The position numbers and the translations under genes are program-made. The notes below the pieces were generated by a model. That model saw only the letters and a program-made list of their open reading frames with translations, did not search any database and was not told where the DNA came from. DNA of 64,000 nucleotides from Chlamydiales bacterium (lineage in GTDB: Bacteria; Chlamydiota; Chlamydiia; Chlamydiales; JAAKFR01): positions 1 to 64,000 of the forward strand of contig JAJACP010000007.1 in the NCBI GenBank assembly GCA_022601445.1. Reading direction: 5' to 3'. This document shows positions 34,217-42,734 of the stretch, piece after piece; the first letter of the stretch is position 1, and each line of letters opens with the position of its first letter.

Positions 34217-36412
34217 TCACTTAAAGATTTCTTGGAAGTCGACGGGCTCCGCTCCGCAAACAAAGATCGCATTTTTTAATCCCTTTAACTTGCGAACCAT
34301 CTGACTGTAGACGCTCTTATAGTCGCCCGTTTCCTCCGTGCAAGGGGGGAGATTGATAAAGGCAAGGTCAGCGTCAGCTGAGAAAAAGCCGATGGTTTTG
34401 ATCTCGTCTTCTTCAGTGGCTACATAGATTTTGAAGTCGACGTTAAAACGGCTCTGAGCAAAGAATTCCTCTAGATATTTAAGTCTTTGTTCACGCGCAA
34501 TCTCGCTGCTCACAATCGACTTTAACGTGAGGTGGCTATTTTTGAGTCCATAACTCGATTGAAACATATGGGCCAAAACTAATGAAAGTTCGCTGCTTTT
34601 TCGGTTGTCTGAGTCCCACCAGATGTCGACTTGGACTTTTTTGGCAAAAAGTTCACCATCAGACTTCAGTACCAAGGCATTTTTGCCCGAATTGTAAGCC
34701 AGGGAGATCAAATCTCCATTCAGCTCGTTTTGATTGCCTTCTGCGTGGGTTAGAAGAACAGTATTGTGTTGCAAAGGCCCAATGCCGTGAGAGGCGATGA
34801 GATGTTTGTAGGTCTTCAGAACGTGTTCTTCGTGCCTGACATCGACAAAGGCTTGTAACTTCCGTTTTTTCAACGTAGAAAAGATTGATTTTTTAATGGT
34901 GGCACAATTGCAGGGAGTCTTTTTGTCGATAATATTACAAAAAGAGAGAAAGCTGTTTCCTTTAGTGATTTTCTGTGTGAAATCAAGTAGGTAATTGGGA
35001 GGAGTGAGGGTAGAAGAGAGCACTTGTAGGTGGGGGCGCCACGAGTGAGCGCTTGTCTTGGATTGCATCAAGCGATACAGAATAGAGCGACTAAAATACA
35101 TCATAATGGCAGAACACATGTGATCCCAGTTAGCGCTCAGCTTCCGACCTCTAAAGAAATAGAGGCAGAACACGACAAGCGTTGAGATGAAAGTCGCTCC
35201 TGGATTGATCATAAACATTGCCATTAGGCAGAGAAGTGCACCCGATAAAGAAACAATGGCAGGCACACTAAAAGAAGGACGCCAGCTAGGACTTTGAATC
35301 AACGTTTCCATTCCAGCAACGAGATTCAAAATGCCATACGAAATTAGGAAAAACATCGTCAATAGCGGGGCAATCAAATCGATTTTTCCGAAGTACAAGC
35401 AAGGAGCAACAAGCAAAAGGGTAAAGAGAAAAGCGACCCGTGGTTCTTGTTTTTTACGGCTCTCTTTTCCCAAAAAGCGAAAGAGTACACCATCTTCTCC
35501 GAGTGCTTGTAAAGTTCGCGGGGCGCCGAGTAATCCTCCCAGAGCGCTAGAAAGAGTTGCGCCCCAAATACCTAGTATAATGAGGCTTGAGTACTTAGCT
35601 AGGTGAGCGCACACCATACTATCTGTGGCCAGGACATTTTGAGGAGCACGCTCCCACAAGAGCCAGGCCAGCAGTGAGTAGGCGACAAGTCCCACCAAAA
35701 CAGAGACAATAGAGCCAATCGGAAGCGATTTTCTTGGGTTTTTGAGCACTCCAGACATAGAAACGCCCGCCTCAATACCAGTCACGGCGGGGAAAAAAAT
35801 GGCGAACGCAGCCCAGTAGCCCAGTTTGGGTCCAACTATAATGACAGTTTCGTTTGACATAATGGGATCACCGATCACGATTGAGACCAAAGAAGCAAGG
35901 ATGGCTAGGAAGATAAGAAACTGCGTTTTGAGGACAATGTTCGTGGAAAAGAAACCTAACATTCCCAAGATCAAAAGAGTTCCCATGCGGATTTGCATCT
36001 CGTCAAAAGCGGGATAAAAGGCGTGCAGTGTCTCGGAAAAACCGAGAATATAGAAGGCGATTCCAAACGCTTGTGCCAGGTAAATCGGAATGCCGATAGC
36101 TGTTCCAAAGTCAATGCCGAGAGATCTGGAGATGATGTAGTAAGCACCTCCTTTTTTGATTTTCATGTTGGTGGCAACGGTCGAAATAGAAAGGGCCGTG
36201 ATAAAAGTGATCAGCGAAGCGATGCTGATAATAGAGAGCGTTGGAACAAGTCCGATATTACCCAGAATCGTTCCCAAACGTAGGTACATAATGACGCCAA
36301 AGATGGACAGAGCGCTAGGTAAAAAGACTCCAAAAAAAGTGCCATATCGGGGCGCCTCTGTTTTTGCTTCAGAAGCTTCTTGAGTAGACAGAGAACTTTG
36401 TAGTGTAGACAT
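34217..36412 (-). CDS. Cation-chloride cotransporter-like (SLC12/APC superfamily) transporter
   Basis: 731 residues. The membrane part (about 20-420) begins RYGTFFGVFLPSALSIFGVIMYLRLG, matching the first span of eukaryotic-type Na/K/Cl cotransporters, followed by KKGGAYYIISRSLG and FFPAVTGIEAGVSMSGVLKNPRKSLP. The soluble C-terminal part (about 430-731) resembles the SLC12 regulatory domain and ends FICGAEPVDFQEIFK. Ion transport of sodium or potassium with chloride is the family activity; the exact ions are unknown. It stands alone between two oppositely directed genes. Confidence 0.85.
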   Translation of the reverse strand: MSTLQSSLSTQEASEAKTEAPRYGTFFGVFLPSALSIFGVIMYLRLGTILGNIGLVPTLSIISIASLITFITALSISTVATNMKIKKGGAYYIISRSLGIDFGTAIGIPIYLAQAFGIAFYILGFSETLHAFYPAFDEMQIRMGTLLILGMLGFFSTNIVLKTQFLIFLAILASLVSIVIGDPIMSNETVIIVGPKLGYWAAFAIFFPAVTGIEAGVSMSGVLKNPRKSLPIGSIVSVLVGLVAYSLLAWLLWERAPQNVLATDSMVCAHLAKYSSLIILGIWGATLSSALGGLLGAPRTLQALGEDGVLFRFLGKESRKKQEPRVAFLFTLLLVAPCLYFGKIDLIAPLLTMFFLISYGILNLVAGMETLIQSPSWRPSFSVPAIVSLSGALLCLMAMFMINPGATFISTLVVFCLYFFRGRKLSANWDHMCSAIMMYFSRSILYRLMQSKTSAHSWRPHLQVLSSTLTPPNYLLDFTQKITKGNSFLSFCNIIDKKTPCNCATIKKSIFSTLKKRKLQAFVDVRHEEHVLKTYKHLIASHGIGPLQHNTVLLTHAEGNQNELNGDLISLAYNSGKNALVLKSDGELFAKKVQVDIWWDSDNRKSSELSLVLAHMFQSSYGLKNSHLTLKSIVSSEIAREQRLKYLEEFFAQSRFNVDFKIYVATEEDEIKTIGFFSADADLAFINLPPCTEETGDYKSVYSQMVRKLKGLKNAIFVCGAEPVDFQEIFK

Positions 36413-36495
36413 AGAAATCCTGGTTAACTTGAGCAGATACTACCCAGACTTTTTTTATGTGGATACAGAAAAGTTTTTGCAGTATACCTGAGAGC

Positions 36496-36735
36496 ATGGA
36501 AATTTCAGAGATAAGAGGGGCCAAAGCCATTGGTGCCCTGAAAAAGAAAGAAGGTGTGCAGCAAACAGCGCCGCAAGATCGTCTCTCGATCTCTCCTGAG
36601 TCTGAAAAAAGAGCGGCTTGGGTGGAGATATTGAAAGAGATGCCTGATGTGCGTCCTGAGAAAATCGAGGTCGCTCTACAATCGAGCCCCTCTAGCTTTG
36701 AGCTTGCACAAAAAATGCTTACAGCTGATAGCTAA
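36496..36735 (+). CDS. Small FlgM-like protein, candidate anti-sigma-28 factor
   Basis: 79 residues from the ATG at 36496; an upstream in-frame start would add 13 residues with no better ribosome site. The pattern is that of FlgM: a short variable N-terminus, QDRLSISPESEK (compare the DxVxIS motif), then MPDVRPEKIEVALQ and a final helix FELAQKMLT (FlgM ends with DVRxEKVxxLKxxI...IAxKLL). FlgM binds sigma-28. Chlamydiae have a sigma-28 but most have no flagella, so this would be a regulator of late genes rather than motility. Similarity is by eye over about 45 residues. It overlaps the convergent phosphoesterase by 17 bases and sits at about the CT753 position. Confidence 0.55.
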   Translation: MEISEIRGAKAIGALKKKEGVQQTAPQDRLSISPESEKRAAWVEILKEMPDVRPEKIEVALQSSPSSFELAQKMLTADS

Positions 36736-37579
36736 AACGTTTCTGCCAGTCCATTACCCATGAAAAGCCCTTCTTATCCCTGCGGAAGAGAAGTCTTTCC
36801 ACTAGGCACTCAGTCTCTTGTAGCTCAAATAGATAGAAAGTCCCGTCCGGTCTGTGAGCCGCAGAACCACTGTTAAAGACAAGCGGGAGCCCCTCACTAC
36901 GCCGGTCCTTAATGTAATAGCTGTGGTCGTGGCCATGCATATAAAGTTTCACTTGAGAATAGCGCTTTAACACCTCTTGAAGCTCCACAGCACCCTTCAA
37001 ATCGTGCATGTGGCGCCCTGTTGGATAGAGGGGAAAGTGGTTACCCACAATAACCCGCTCATCTTTTGGGATTTCACTTAAAACCCGCTCTAGCTCCTCC
37101 TCCATTTCAGGGTAAAAACGGCCTAAAGCAAAAAAAGGAGGTGTGGCGCAGGCGCAGTCTAGACCGATCCACCACCACCCCTTGCCCAAAGCTTTTTTCT
37201 CGATCCGCTTGTGTTTAAGCGCCTCTGAGGGGAAAAAGTCGTAGAAACGGCGCGTTTTTTCCACCGACTTGGTGTAACAGTCATGGTTGCCAGGCAAGTA
37301 ATGAACCGGTTGTGAAAAGGACTCCACAAACGCTTTGCCTTCCGCAAACTCCGAATCGAGTGAGAGAGAAGAGAAGTCGCCTGTCACGCAGACATGCTCA
37401 ACATCTAAGGAATCAAAGAGCTCGGGTAAATGAGCTAGGTGTTTGGTTTGATATGCATGCCGCCTAAACAAGAGCAGGTTTAAGTTTCCCACCCACCTCT
37501 TTGTTATGAATTGGTTAGGGTGTGCTGTGATATGTGAAAAATGTGGGTCCGAGAGATGAACGAGTCTAAGTGTTTCCAT
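36719..37579 (-). CDS. Calcineurin-like metallophosphoesterase
   Basis: 286 residues from METLRLVHLSDPHFSH; AAGGACC lies before this ATG. The five metal-binding blocks are present: DPHF, GDFSS, GNHD, GNHFPLYPTG and HGHDHSY. The family covers phosphodiesterases and phosphatases of nucleotides or lipids (LpxH- and CpdA-like); the exact substrate is not clear. It corresponds in position to C. trachomatis CT754. Confidence 0.88.
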   Translation of the reverse strand: METLRLVHLSDPHFSHITAHPNQFITKRWVGNLNLLLFRRHAYQTKHLAHLPELFDSLDVEHVCVTGDFSSLSLDSEFAEGKAFVESFSQPVHYLPGNHDCYTKSVEKTRRFYDFFPSEALKHKRIEKKALGKGWWWIGLDCACATPPFFALGRFYPEMEEELERVLSEIPKDERVIVGNHFPLYPTGRHMHDLKGAVELQEVLKRYSQVKLYMHGHDHSYYIKDRRSEGLPLVFNSGSAAHRPDGTFYLFELQETECLVERLLFRRDKKGFSWVMDWQKRFSYQL

Positions 37580-37779
37580 GGGGTCCTTATAACACAGTTC
37601 CGAATATTGAAATGATGAATCTTTTTTCACGCACTGGATTGGTATGTGAAATTATTAACTTTTAATAAAATTATATAATGTATTTAGTTAGATAATAGCG
37701 TTGTAAACGCTTATTTGATAAGAGATTTTTTCTAATTCTAGATTGGGTCAACTGACCAGTTCGGGTTGTAGGAGCGCTC

Positions 37780-38070
37780 TTAGAGTAGGGGGAGCTGTTT
37801 TCTATCTGAAAACATCTCCAAAATTTCAAGAAAAGTTTCGGAATGGATCAGAGTAAATGGACATTTAGGAATCGTCTTACATTGGTTGTTACCTCAAAAG
37901 GTAAAAAATCTAGCTAATTGCTGTGCCTCCTACCTGGGTTCTCCCGTTTCTCAGCTACAGGTCTTCTTATAGAAAAAGGGTATCGAATTGGCGTTTCAAA
38001 ATGGTATTCAAACCTTATATCGCCGGTTCTTGAAGAGCTGATCTTTCGATTGCTGCCCAAAACGGGCAGT
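37780..38070 (+). pseudogene. Remnant of a CPBP-family intramembrane protease
   Basis: In one frame (codons from 37787) the bases encode ENISKISRKVSEW and further on a segment ending GSPVSQLQ. In a second frame, from about 37964, they encode GLLIEKGYRIGVSKW and then SPVLEELIFR. The last matches the first motif (EExxxR) of CPBP/CAAX-type proteases. The two pieces join if one base is gained or lost near 37960-37966. The remaining membrane segments and later histidine motifs are missing, so this is a broken fragment. Similarity rests on one short motif. Confidence 0.4.
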
Positions 38071-38176
38071 CAGCATCTAAACGCTGCTGAAGGGAAGAAG
38101 GAAGAGGCTCAGGGGTGACACTGAGCCCAAGATGTTGATTCCAGATCTCCGCTCCAAGTGGAGGGACCTCATGCAT
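38015..38176 (-). pseudogene. Doubtful minus-strand protein fragment
   Basis: From the ATG at 38176 the frame encodes 53 residues with a protein-like look (MHEVPPLGAEIWNQ, LPSSLQQRLDADCPFW). It overlaps the end of the CPBP-like remnant in antisense. No ribosome site and no family recognised. It may be a leftover of a decayed gene or chance. Confidence 0.2.
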
Positions 38177-38384
38177 TCGGTCTATTTGATTAGATTCAGA
38201 TGAGAATAATCCACACACAAACTGAGAGCAGCTACTTATTGCGCTTATGTTTCCTCCTACAATTATAAGTATCTTAACATAAGTTAGATTGATTCTCAGC
38301 AAAAAATGTTTGTTTAATAGCGCAGGTTTCTTTATCTTTTTTGTTATCAGTGGCTTGCGATTTTAAAAAAATAATTAAGAGCAA

Positions 38385-38413
38385 TTGCTTTGCCTATTTA
38401 CGTGGTTTAGTAT
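38385..38413 (+). promoter_or_regulatory. Promoter of the small arginine-rich protein gene
   Basis: TTGCTT, a 17-base spacer and TAGTAT, about 63 bases before the ATG at 38477. Confidence 0.45.
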
Positions 38414-38476
38414 TAAATATAAGTAATAGAGGTTAAACCTCTTAATTCTCTTTAAATACAAGGAAGGAGAAGGAAC

Positions 38477-38638
38477 ATGGCTAGAAGACAAAATGCAAGA
38501 CCAGGTCGGGGAAATCCAACACGCCGTCAGGAGCCGCCTCGTCGTGAAGCGAGCCCTAACCCGCAGCCTGTTGAAAAGCAACCTAAGCGTCAAGAGCGCT
38601 CAGAGGAGCACAAATCAGACCGAAACCATCGGTCATAA
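38477..38638 (+). CDS. Small arginine-rich basic protein (53 residues)
   Basis: A short gene easily missed by length filters. It has a strong ribosome site (AAGGAGAAGGA), an upstream promoter-like sequence and two tandem hairpins after the stop. The protein is all charged and polar: 12 Arg and 3 Lys, with Pro, Gln and Glu, starting MARRQNARPGRG and ending SDRNHRS. No hydrophobic core, so probably disordered; RNA or DNA binding is the obvious guess, comparable in style to small chlamydial nucleoid proteins but without the lysine/alanine repeats of Hc1 or Hc2. I recognise no family. Confidence 0.65.
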   Translation: MARRQNARPGRGNPTRRQEPPRREASPNPQPVEKQPKRQERSEEHKSDRNHRS

Positions 38639-38647
38639 AAAGTTAGT

Positions 38648-38702
38648 GCTTAGATCTTAAGGGTCTAAGCGGGGAGTGGGATGCGCTAGCGTTCCACTCC
38701 CC
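38648..38702. terminator. Two tandem hairpins, probably a bidirectional terminator
   Basis: The first hairpin (38648-38670) pairs GCTTAGA with TCTAAGC plus inner pairs. The second (38671-38702) has a 14-bp stem beginning GGGGAGTGG with a GCTA loop and two wobble pairs. They separate the small gene from the convergent groEL. A strong T run is missing. Confidence 0.6.
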
Positions 38703-38710
38703 ACCTTATT

Positions 38711-40300
38711 TTACTCTTCGTCTTCTGGAGCATCTCCAATCAGCGCTTCAGAAATCAAGACAATGCCTGCTACAGAGGCGGCATGCATTAAGCAGTTTTT
38801 CACCACTTTCACAGGATCAATCACTCCGGCTTTAAGCAGGTCTTCCATTTTCTCTGTCAGAGCATTGAATCCCATAGAGCCTGCTTCTGCCTTCACATCG
38901 GCTAAAACAACAGAGCCATCCAGTCCTGTGTTGGTGACGATCTGTCGAAGTGGCGCCTCACACGCGCGCATTAGAAGCTCGGCTCCAATTGCCTCATCAC
39001 CTTCTAATTTCATTGATTGAAGAACTTTGCTTGCATGCAATAAAGCGGTTCCTCCACCGGCAACAATCCCTTCTTCCATAGCTGCTTTAGTAGAACTCAA
39101 GCTATCTTCGAACATTTGTTTCTTCTGCTTGAGCTCTGGCTCTGTAGCTGCACCAACGCGGATAACAGCAACTCCACCCTTGAGTTTCGCTTTACGCTCC
39201 AGCAGTTTCTCTTGGTCGTAAGAGCTGGTCGATTGGGCGTGTTCACTCTCAATTTGTGCGATGCGTGCATCGATCGCTTCATGATCTCCTTGTCCACCGA
39301 CAAGTGTGGTGGTCTCTTTAGTGATAAGAACGCGCTCACATGTTCCTAGGTTGTCAACAGTCGCATCTTTTAAATAGATTCCTGCCTCTTCAGAGATAAC
39401 GGTCCCACCTGTTAAAGCAGCGATGTCTTGGAGCATCGCTTTACGGCGATCTCCAAATCCAGGGGCTTTTACCGCTGTGACTTTCAGTGTACCGCGAATT
39501 TTGTTGACCACAAGAGTTGCTAAGGCATCAGCTTCCATATCTTCGCAGATAATCAAAAGCTCGCGGCCACTTGTGGCAACTGCTTGTAAAACAGGAAGCA
39601 GTTCTTGAATCGAGGAGACTTTTTTATCAACTAGAAGAAGATAAGGACTCTCCATCTCGATCGTCATCTTCTCTTGGTCTGTCACAAAGTAGGCGCTGAT
39701 GTAGCCGCGATCAAATTGCATCCCTTCCACCATCTCAATGACAGTTTCCGTTCCTTTGGCCTCTTCAATGGTGACAACACCTTCTTTGCCGACCTTCTCA
39801 ATAGCATCTGCAATATAGGTTCCGATCTCTTCGTGACCAGAGGCAGAAACCGTGGCGATGTTTTTTGTATCGTCACGCCCTTTAACTGGAATGGCTTTCT
39901 CTTCCAGCTCTTTGAGAACCATTTCAACTGCTTTGTCCATGCCGCGCTTGATGCTAATCGGGCTCGTTCCGGCCGCAATATGCTTGATTCCATGCTGAAC
40001 TAATGCGTCAAGAAGCAAGGTACCAGTGGTCGTTCCATCTCCACACTTATCTTTCAGCTTGCTGGCAACCTCTTGAGCCATGGCCACACCCATATTCTCA
40101 TATTGGTCGGGAAGCTCAACATCCTTAACAATACTGTTTCCGTCGTTTGTGATTGTAGGCGCCCCCCAGCTCTTTTCTAGTCCGACATTTCGTCCCTTTG
40201 GCCCTAAAGTAGAGCGGACAGCATCTGCAAGCTGTTGAATCCCTTTAGCTAATTTATCACGCGCTTCTTGTTCAAAGACAATTTCTTTTGCATCAGACAT
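38711..40300 (-). CDS. groEL: GroEL-like chaperonin paralogue (GroEL3 position)
   Basis: 529 residues from [14 protein letters not shown], with AGAGGTG before this ATG. ATP-site motifs are kept: [24 protein letters not shown] and [13 protein letters not shown]. Differences from the main GroEL include [20 protein letters not shown], and the tail is acidic (APEDEE) without a GGM repeat. There is no groES beside it and no CIRCE palindrome in front, so it is not the standard heat-shock operon. The location between the phosphoesterase and murF matches C. trachomatis groEL3 (CT755, from memory), a divergent paralogue whose role is not settled. Confidence 0.9.
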   Translation of the reverse strand: MSDAKEIVFEQEARDKLAKGIQQLADAVRSTLGPKGRNVGLEKSWGAPTITNDGNSIVKDVELPDQYENMGVAMAQEVASKLKDKCGDGTTTGTLLLDALVQHGIKHIAAGTSPISIKRGMDKAVEMVLKELEEKAIPVKGRDDTKNIATVSASGHEEIGTYIADAIEKVGKEGVVTIEEAKGTETVIEMVEGMQFDRGYISAYFVTDQEKMTIEMESPYLLLVDKKVSSIQELLPVLQAVATSGRELLIICEDMEADALATLVVNKIRGTLKVTAVKAPGFGDRRKAMLQDIAALTGGTVISEEAGIYLKDATVDNLGTCERVLITKETTTLVGGQGDHEAIDARIAQIESEHAQSTSSYDQEKLLERKAKLKGGVAVIRVGAATEPELKQKKQMFEDSLSSTKAAMEEGIVAGGGTALLHASKVLQSMKLEGDEAIGAELLMRACEAPLRQIVTNTGLDGSVVLADVKAEAGSMGFNALTEKMEDLLKAGVIDPVKVVKNCLMHAASVAGIVLISEALIGDAPEDEE

Positions 40301-40349
40301 CGAATTCACCTCTTAAAATTTTAAGTTTAGAGAAAAAGAGTATAGCAGG

Positions 40350-41009
40350 TTAGCCAGAGACCATCAATACAATTTCCCCTTTGGGGGGTTTCTTCGAAAA
40401 ATGTTCGAAAAGCTCCTTGGCAGAACCCTCAACATATTCTTCAAACTTCTTTGTCAACTCTCTGGCCACAACGCACCGCCGCTCAGGCTCCAGTTCCACC
40501 AAAATCTTTAAACTCGCGACCAACCTAAAGGGCGACTCATAACAAATGGATGTTCCTGGATAGGCCAAGATTTCCTCGAAAAGGCGCGTCAACTTTCCCT
40601 TCTTTCTAGGTAGAAAGCCAAAAAACTGGAAGCGAGACGTATCCAATCCCGAAGCCGAGAGAGCCGTAATGGCCGCGCACGCGCCCGGTATACTGACCAC
40701 ATCGACACCTTCCCGCCTGCACGCTGCGACTAGTCGCTCTCCAGGATCCGAAATTCCGGGCGTGCCTGCATCCGATACCAAGCCGATCTCCATTCCCTCT
40801 AACAAATCCTCTACGACCCCGCCTAGCTTTCCTCCCTCGCTATGGGCATTAAAGCTCTTCATTCTAACTTTTAAATCGTAGTGTTTTAATAAGATGCCCG
40901 TTCGCCGTGTGTCTTCACACAACAAATAGTCTAGATTCTGGACAACCTCCACGGCTCGCGCCGTGAAGTCGCCCAAATTCCCAATAGGAGTGGATATGAG
41001 ATACAACAT
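40350..41009 (-). CDS. rsmI: 16S rRNA (cytidine-1402 2'-O) methyltransferase
   Basis: 219 residues from MLYLISTPIGNLGDFTARA; the open frame continues upstream only by translating tRNA-Cys, so that extension is rejected. Motifs: CEDTRRTGILLKHY, LVSDAGTPGISDPG and SIPGACAAITALSASG of the tetrapyrrole-methylase-like fold. It methylates the ribose of C1402 in 16S rRNA. It is shorter than E. coli RsmI (286) because the C-terminal extension is missing. It follows tRNA-Cys by 11 bases and is probably cotranscribed with it. Confidence 0.9.
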   Translation of the reverse strand: MLYLISTPIGNLGDFTARAVEVVQNLDYLLCEDTRRTGILLKHYDLKVRMKSFNAHSEGGKLGGVVEDLLEGMEIGLVSDAGTPGISDPGERLVAACRREGVDVVSIPGACAAITALSASGLDTSRFQFFGFLPRKKGKLTRLFEEILAYPGTSICYESPFRLVASLKILVELEPERRCVVARELTKKFEEYVEGSAKELFEHFSKKPPKGEIVLMVSG

Positions 41010-41020
41010 AAGAAAAAAAA

Positions 41021-41091
41021 GGTGGCACCCAGATTCGAACTGGGGAATGGAGGCTTTGCAGGCCTCTGCCTTACCACTTGGCCATGCCACC
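41021..41091 (-). tRNA. tRNA-Cys (GCA)
   Basis: 71 bases on the minus strand. The acceptor stem GGTGGCA/TGCCACC is complete, the anticodon stem GAGGC/GCCTC encloses the loop CTGCAAA with anticodon GCA, and the T arm reads CCCAG-TTCGAAT-CTGGG. The CCA end is not encoded. It lies just upstream of rsmI on the same strand. Confidence 0.95.
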
Positions 41092-41093
41092 CT

Positions 41094-41204
41094 GTGTTTT
41101 TTGGATCTTTTTGTGGAGATTCGACGAACGGCGGTGAGTCCTAGTGAGGAACTATGTCTTCACCGCCGTTCGTCAAATCTCCGCAAAAATCTTCCAAAAA
41201 ATAC
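41094..41204. repeat. Imperfect 45-bp inverted repeat between tRNA-Cys and murF
   Basis: The arms are 41094-41137 and 41160-41204 around a 22-base centre. The inner 23 bases (ending GACGAACGGCGGTGA) differ at one position only; about 40 of 45 positions agree overall. It fills the divergent space between tRNA-Cys (leftward) and murF (rightward). Too long for an ordinary operator; a small palindromic repeat element or an inverted duplication is possible. Confidence 0.8.
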
Positions 41205-41284
41205 TCCACCGTTCTCATAAGAAACAAAAGCTCTATCTGAGAACCGTAAAGCCTAAGACTAACAACAGGGTCGATAAAAGACAA

Positions 41285-41314
41285 TTGATATTTCACCACA
41301 AATAGGGTTATGAT
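41285..41314 (+). promoter_or_regulatory. Candidate promoter overlapping the start of murF
   Basis: TTGATA, an 18-base spacer and TATGAT. The -10 box overlaps the first two ATG codons of the frame, so if it is used the protein must start at the third ATG (41322) or later. Confidence 0.35.
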
Positions 41315-42665
41315 GCGAGACATGAAGCCGATCTCCTTTAGCACCCTCGCGCAATTACTCGATCTCAATCACACAAATCAAACTCTTGTCAAAGGGGTGG
41401 CAATAGACAGCCGGAAAGTAAAACCGGGTGATCTCTTCTTTGCTCTGCCTGGAAATCGGGTCGACGGGCATGACTATCTCGAAGAGATCGCCGCAAAAGG
41501 AGCGGCAGGAGCCGTTGTCAGTGAAACCTACAGGGGACCTGCTTTTAACATTCCTTTGTTGCATGTTCCGGACGTTCTTGAAGCTCTACAAGACATGGCG
41601 CGTAAAAGTCTGGAAAAGAGACAAACTAAAGTGATTGCGATCTCGGGATCGCTCGGAAAAACAACGGTGAAAGACTTTGCCGCGACGCTCATAGGCGCTC
41701 ACTTTCATGTGTTTGCCAGTCCTGAGAGCTATAATTCACAAGCGACGGTTCCTCTCAGTATTCTAATGGCTGATGAAACAGAAGATTATCTCATCTTAGA
41801 AATGGGGATGTCTCATGCAGGTCACTTGAAAAAATTGATCTCTATTGCGCCTCCGGATATTGCGCTGCTTTCAACGGTGGCTGTTCAACATGCTGCGAAC
41901 TTTTCAGATGGCTTGGCTGGAATTAGCCGTGAAAAAGCCTCGCTCTTCTCACATCCCAAAACAGAGCTGGGTATTTTTCATCGCGATATTCATTACTATG
42001 ATGAGGTCTACCAAACAGGCGCTTGCCCTAAAATGACGTTTTCAACGACTTCAAAAGAGGCTGATTATTATCTTGAATTGATTGAGGACGGGGTCAAAAT
42101 CTCTCATAAGGGGGAGGCTCCTGTCGACATTCCGTTATCTCTTCCCAATCCTGCGCACTACCAAAATTTTCTAGCCGCTGTCTGTCTGGCTCGCGCAGTG
42201 GGTGTGGAGTGGTCTGTGATTCAAAAAGCGGCTCCTTTAGTCCATCTTCCGTCCATGCGATTTGAAAAAGTGATGAAAGAGGGGATTGTTTTTATCAATG
42301 ACGCCTATAATGCGAATCCCGATTCGATGAAAGCAGCTTTAGAAAATCTTCCGCAGCCTGAACCGGGAGGCAAAACGATTGCGGTGCTCAGTGAGATGGA
42401 CGCTTTGGGTATGTACACAGAGGGCGCGCATGCTCAGGTGGCGGAGACGGCTCTTCATCATGCCGATCTCTTGCTTTGTGTAGGAAGTCGGTGTGAGACG
42501 ATGCATAAAATCTGGAAGCGGGAAAAAAGAGCTGTCGAGCTTTTCGAAAACAGAGCCGATTTGCAAGAAGGATTGAAGGCTTGTGTCCGTACAGGTGATG
42601 TGGTTTTGCTTAAAGGCGCGCGCTCGTATGCGCTCGATCAACTCCTACATGCATTTTGCAATTAA
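41310..42665 (+). CDS. murF: UDP-MurNAc-tripeptide:D-alanyl-D-alanine ligase
   Basis: 451 residues. It adds D-Ala-D-Ala to the peptidoglycan precursor. The ATP loop is SGSLGKTTVKDFAATLIG (the family usually has GS.GKTTTK), then ESYNSQATVPLSIL and the Mur-ligase C-terminal domain with INDAYNANPDSMKAALENL. ATGs at 41310, 41313 and 41322 are all possible; the third begins MKPISFSTLAQLL and suits the promoter-like sequence best. First gene of the rightward peptidoglycan-division cluster. Confidence 0.94.
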   Translation: MMRDMKPISFSTLAQLLDLNHTNQTLVKGVAIDSRKVKPGDLFFALPGNRVDGHDYLEEIAAKGAAGAVVSETYRGPAFNIPLLHVPDVLEALQDMARKSLEKRQTKVIAISGSLGKTTVKDFAATLIGAHFHVFASPESYNSQATVPLSILMADETEDYLILEMGMSHAGHLKKLISIAPPDIALLSTVAVQHAANFSDGLAGISREKASLFSHPKTELGIFHRDIHYYDEVYQTGACPKMTFSTTSKEADYYLELIEDGVKISHKGEAPVDIPLSLPNPAHYQNFLAAVCLARAVGVEWSVIQKAAPLVHLPSMRFEKVMKEGIVFINDAYNANPDSMKAALENLPQPEPGGKTIAVLSEMDALGMYTEGAHAQVAETALHHADLLLCVGSRCETMHKIWKREKRAVELFENRADLQEGLKACVRTGDVVLLKGARSYALDQLLHAFCN

Positions 42666-42734
42666 GACAAAAGTAAATTTAGTGCGATTTTTCCATAGCC
42701 CGATTTTGTCTATTCCTTTTTAATAGGGGCATAT

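Larger units (their letters stand above)
37580..38384. other. Long non-coding or decayed stretch
   Basis: About 800 AT-rich bases before the promoter of the small gene at 38477. Apart from the CPBP-like remnant and a doubtful minus-strand fragment, no complete gene is visible. The density of stop codons in all frames fits decay. Confidence 0.6.

Noticed and set aside
39674-40003. Rightward 109-codon frame inside groEL
   Set aside because: Antisense shadow of a conserved gene with no ribosome site.
40301-40349. CIRCE heat-shock operator before groEL
   Set aside because: No TTAGCACTC/GAGTGCTAA pair in the upstream region.
40350-41090. Longer rsmI starting upstream at 41090
   Set aside because: The extra 27 residues are a translation of tRNA-Cys; the family start is at 41009.
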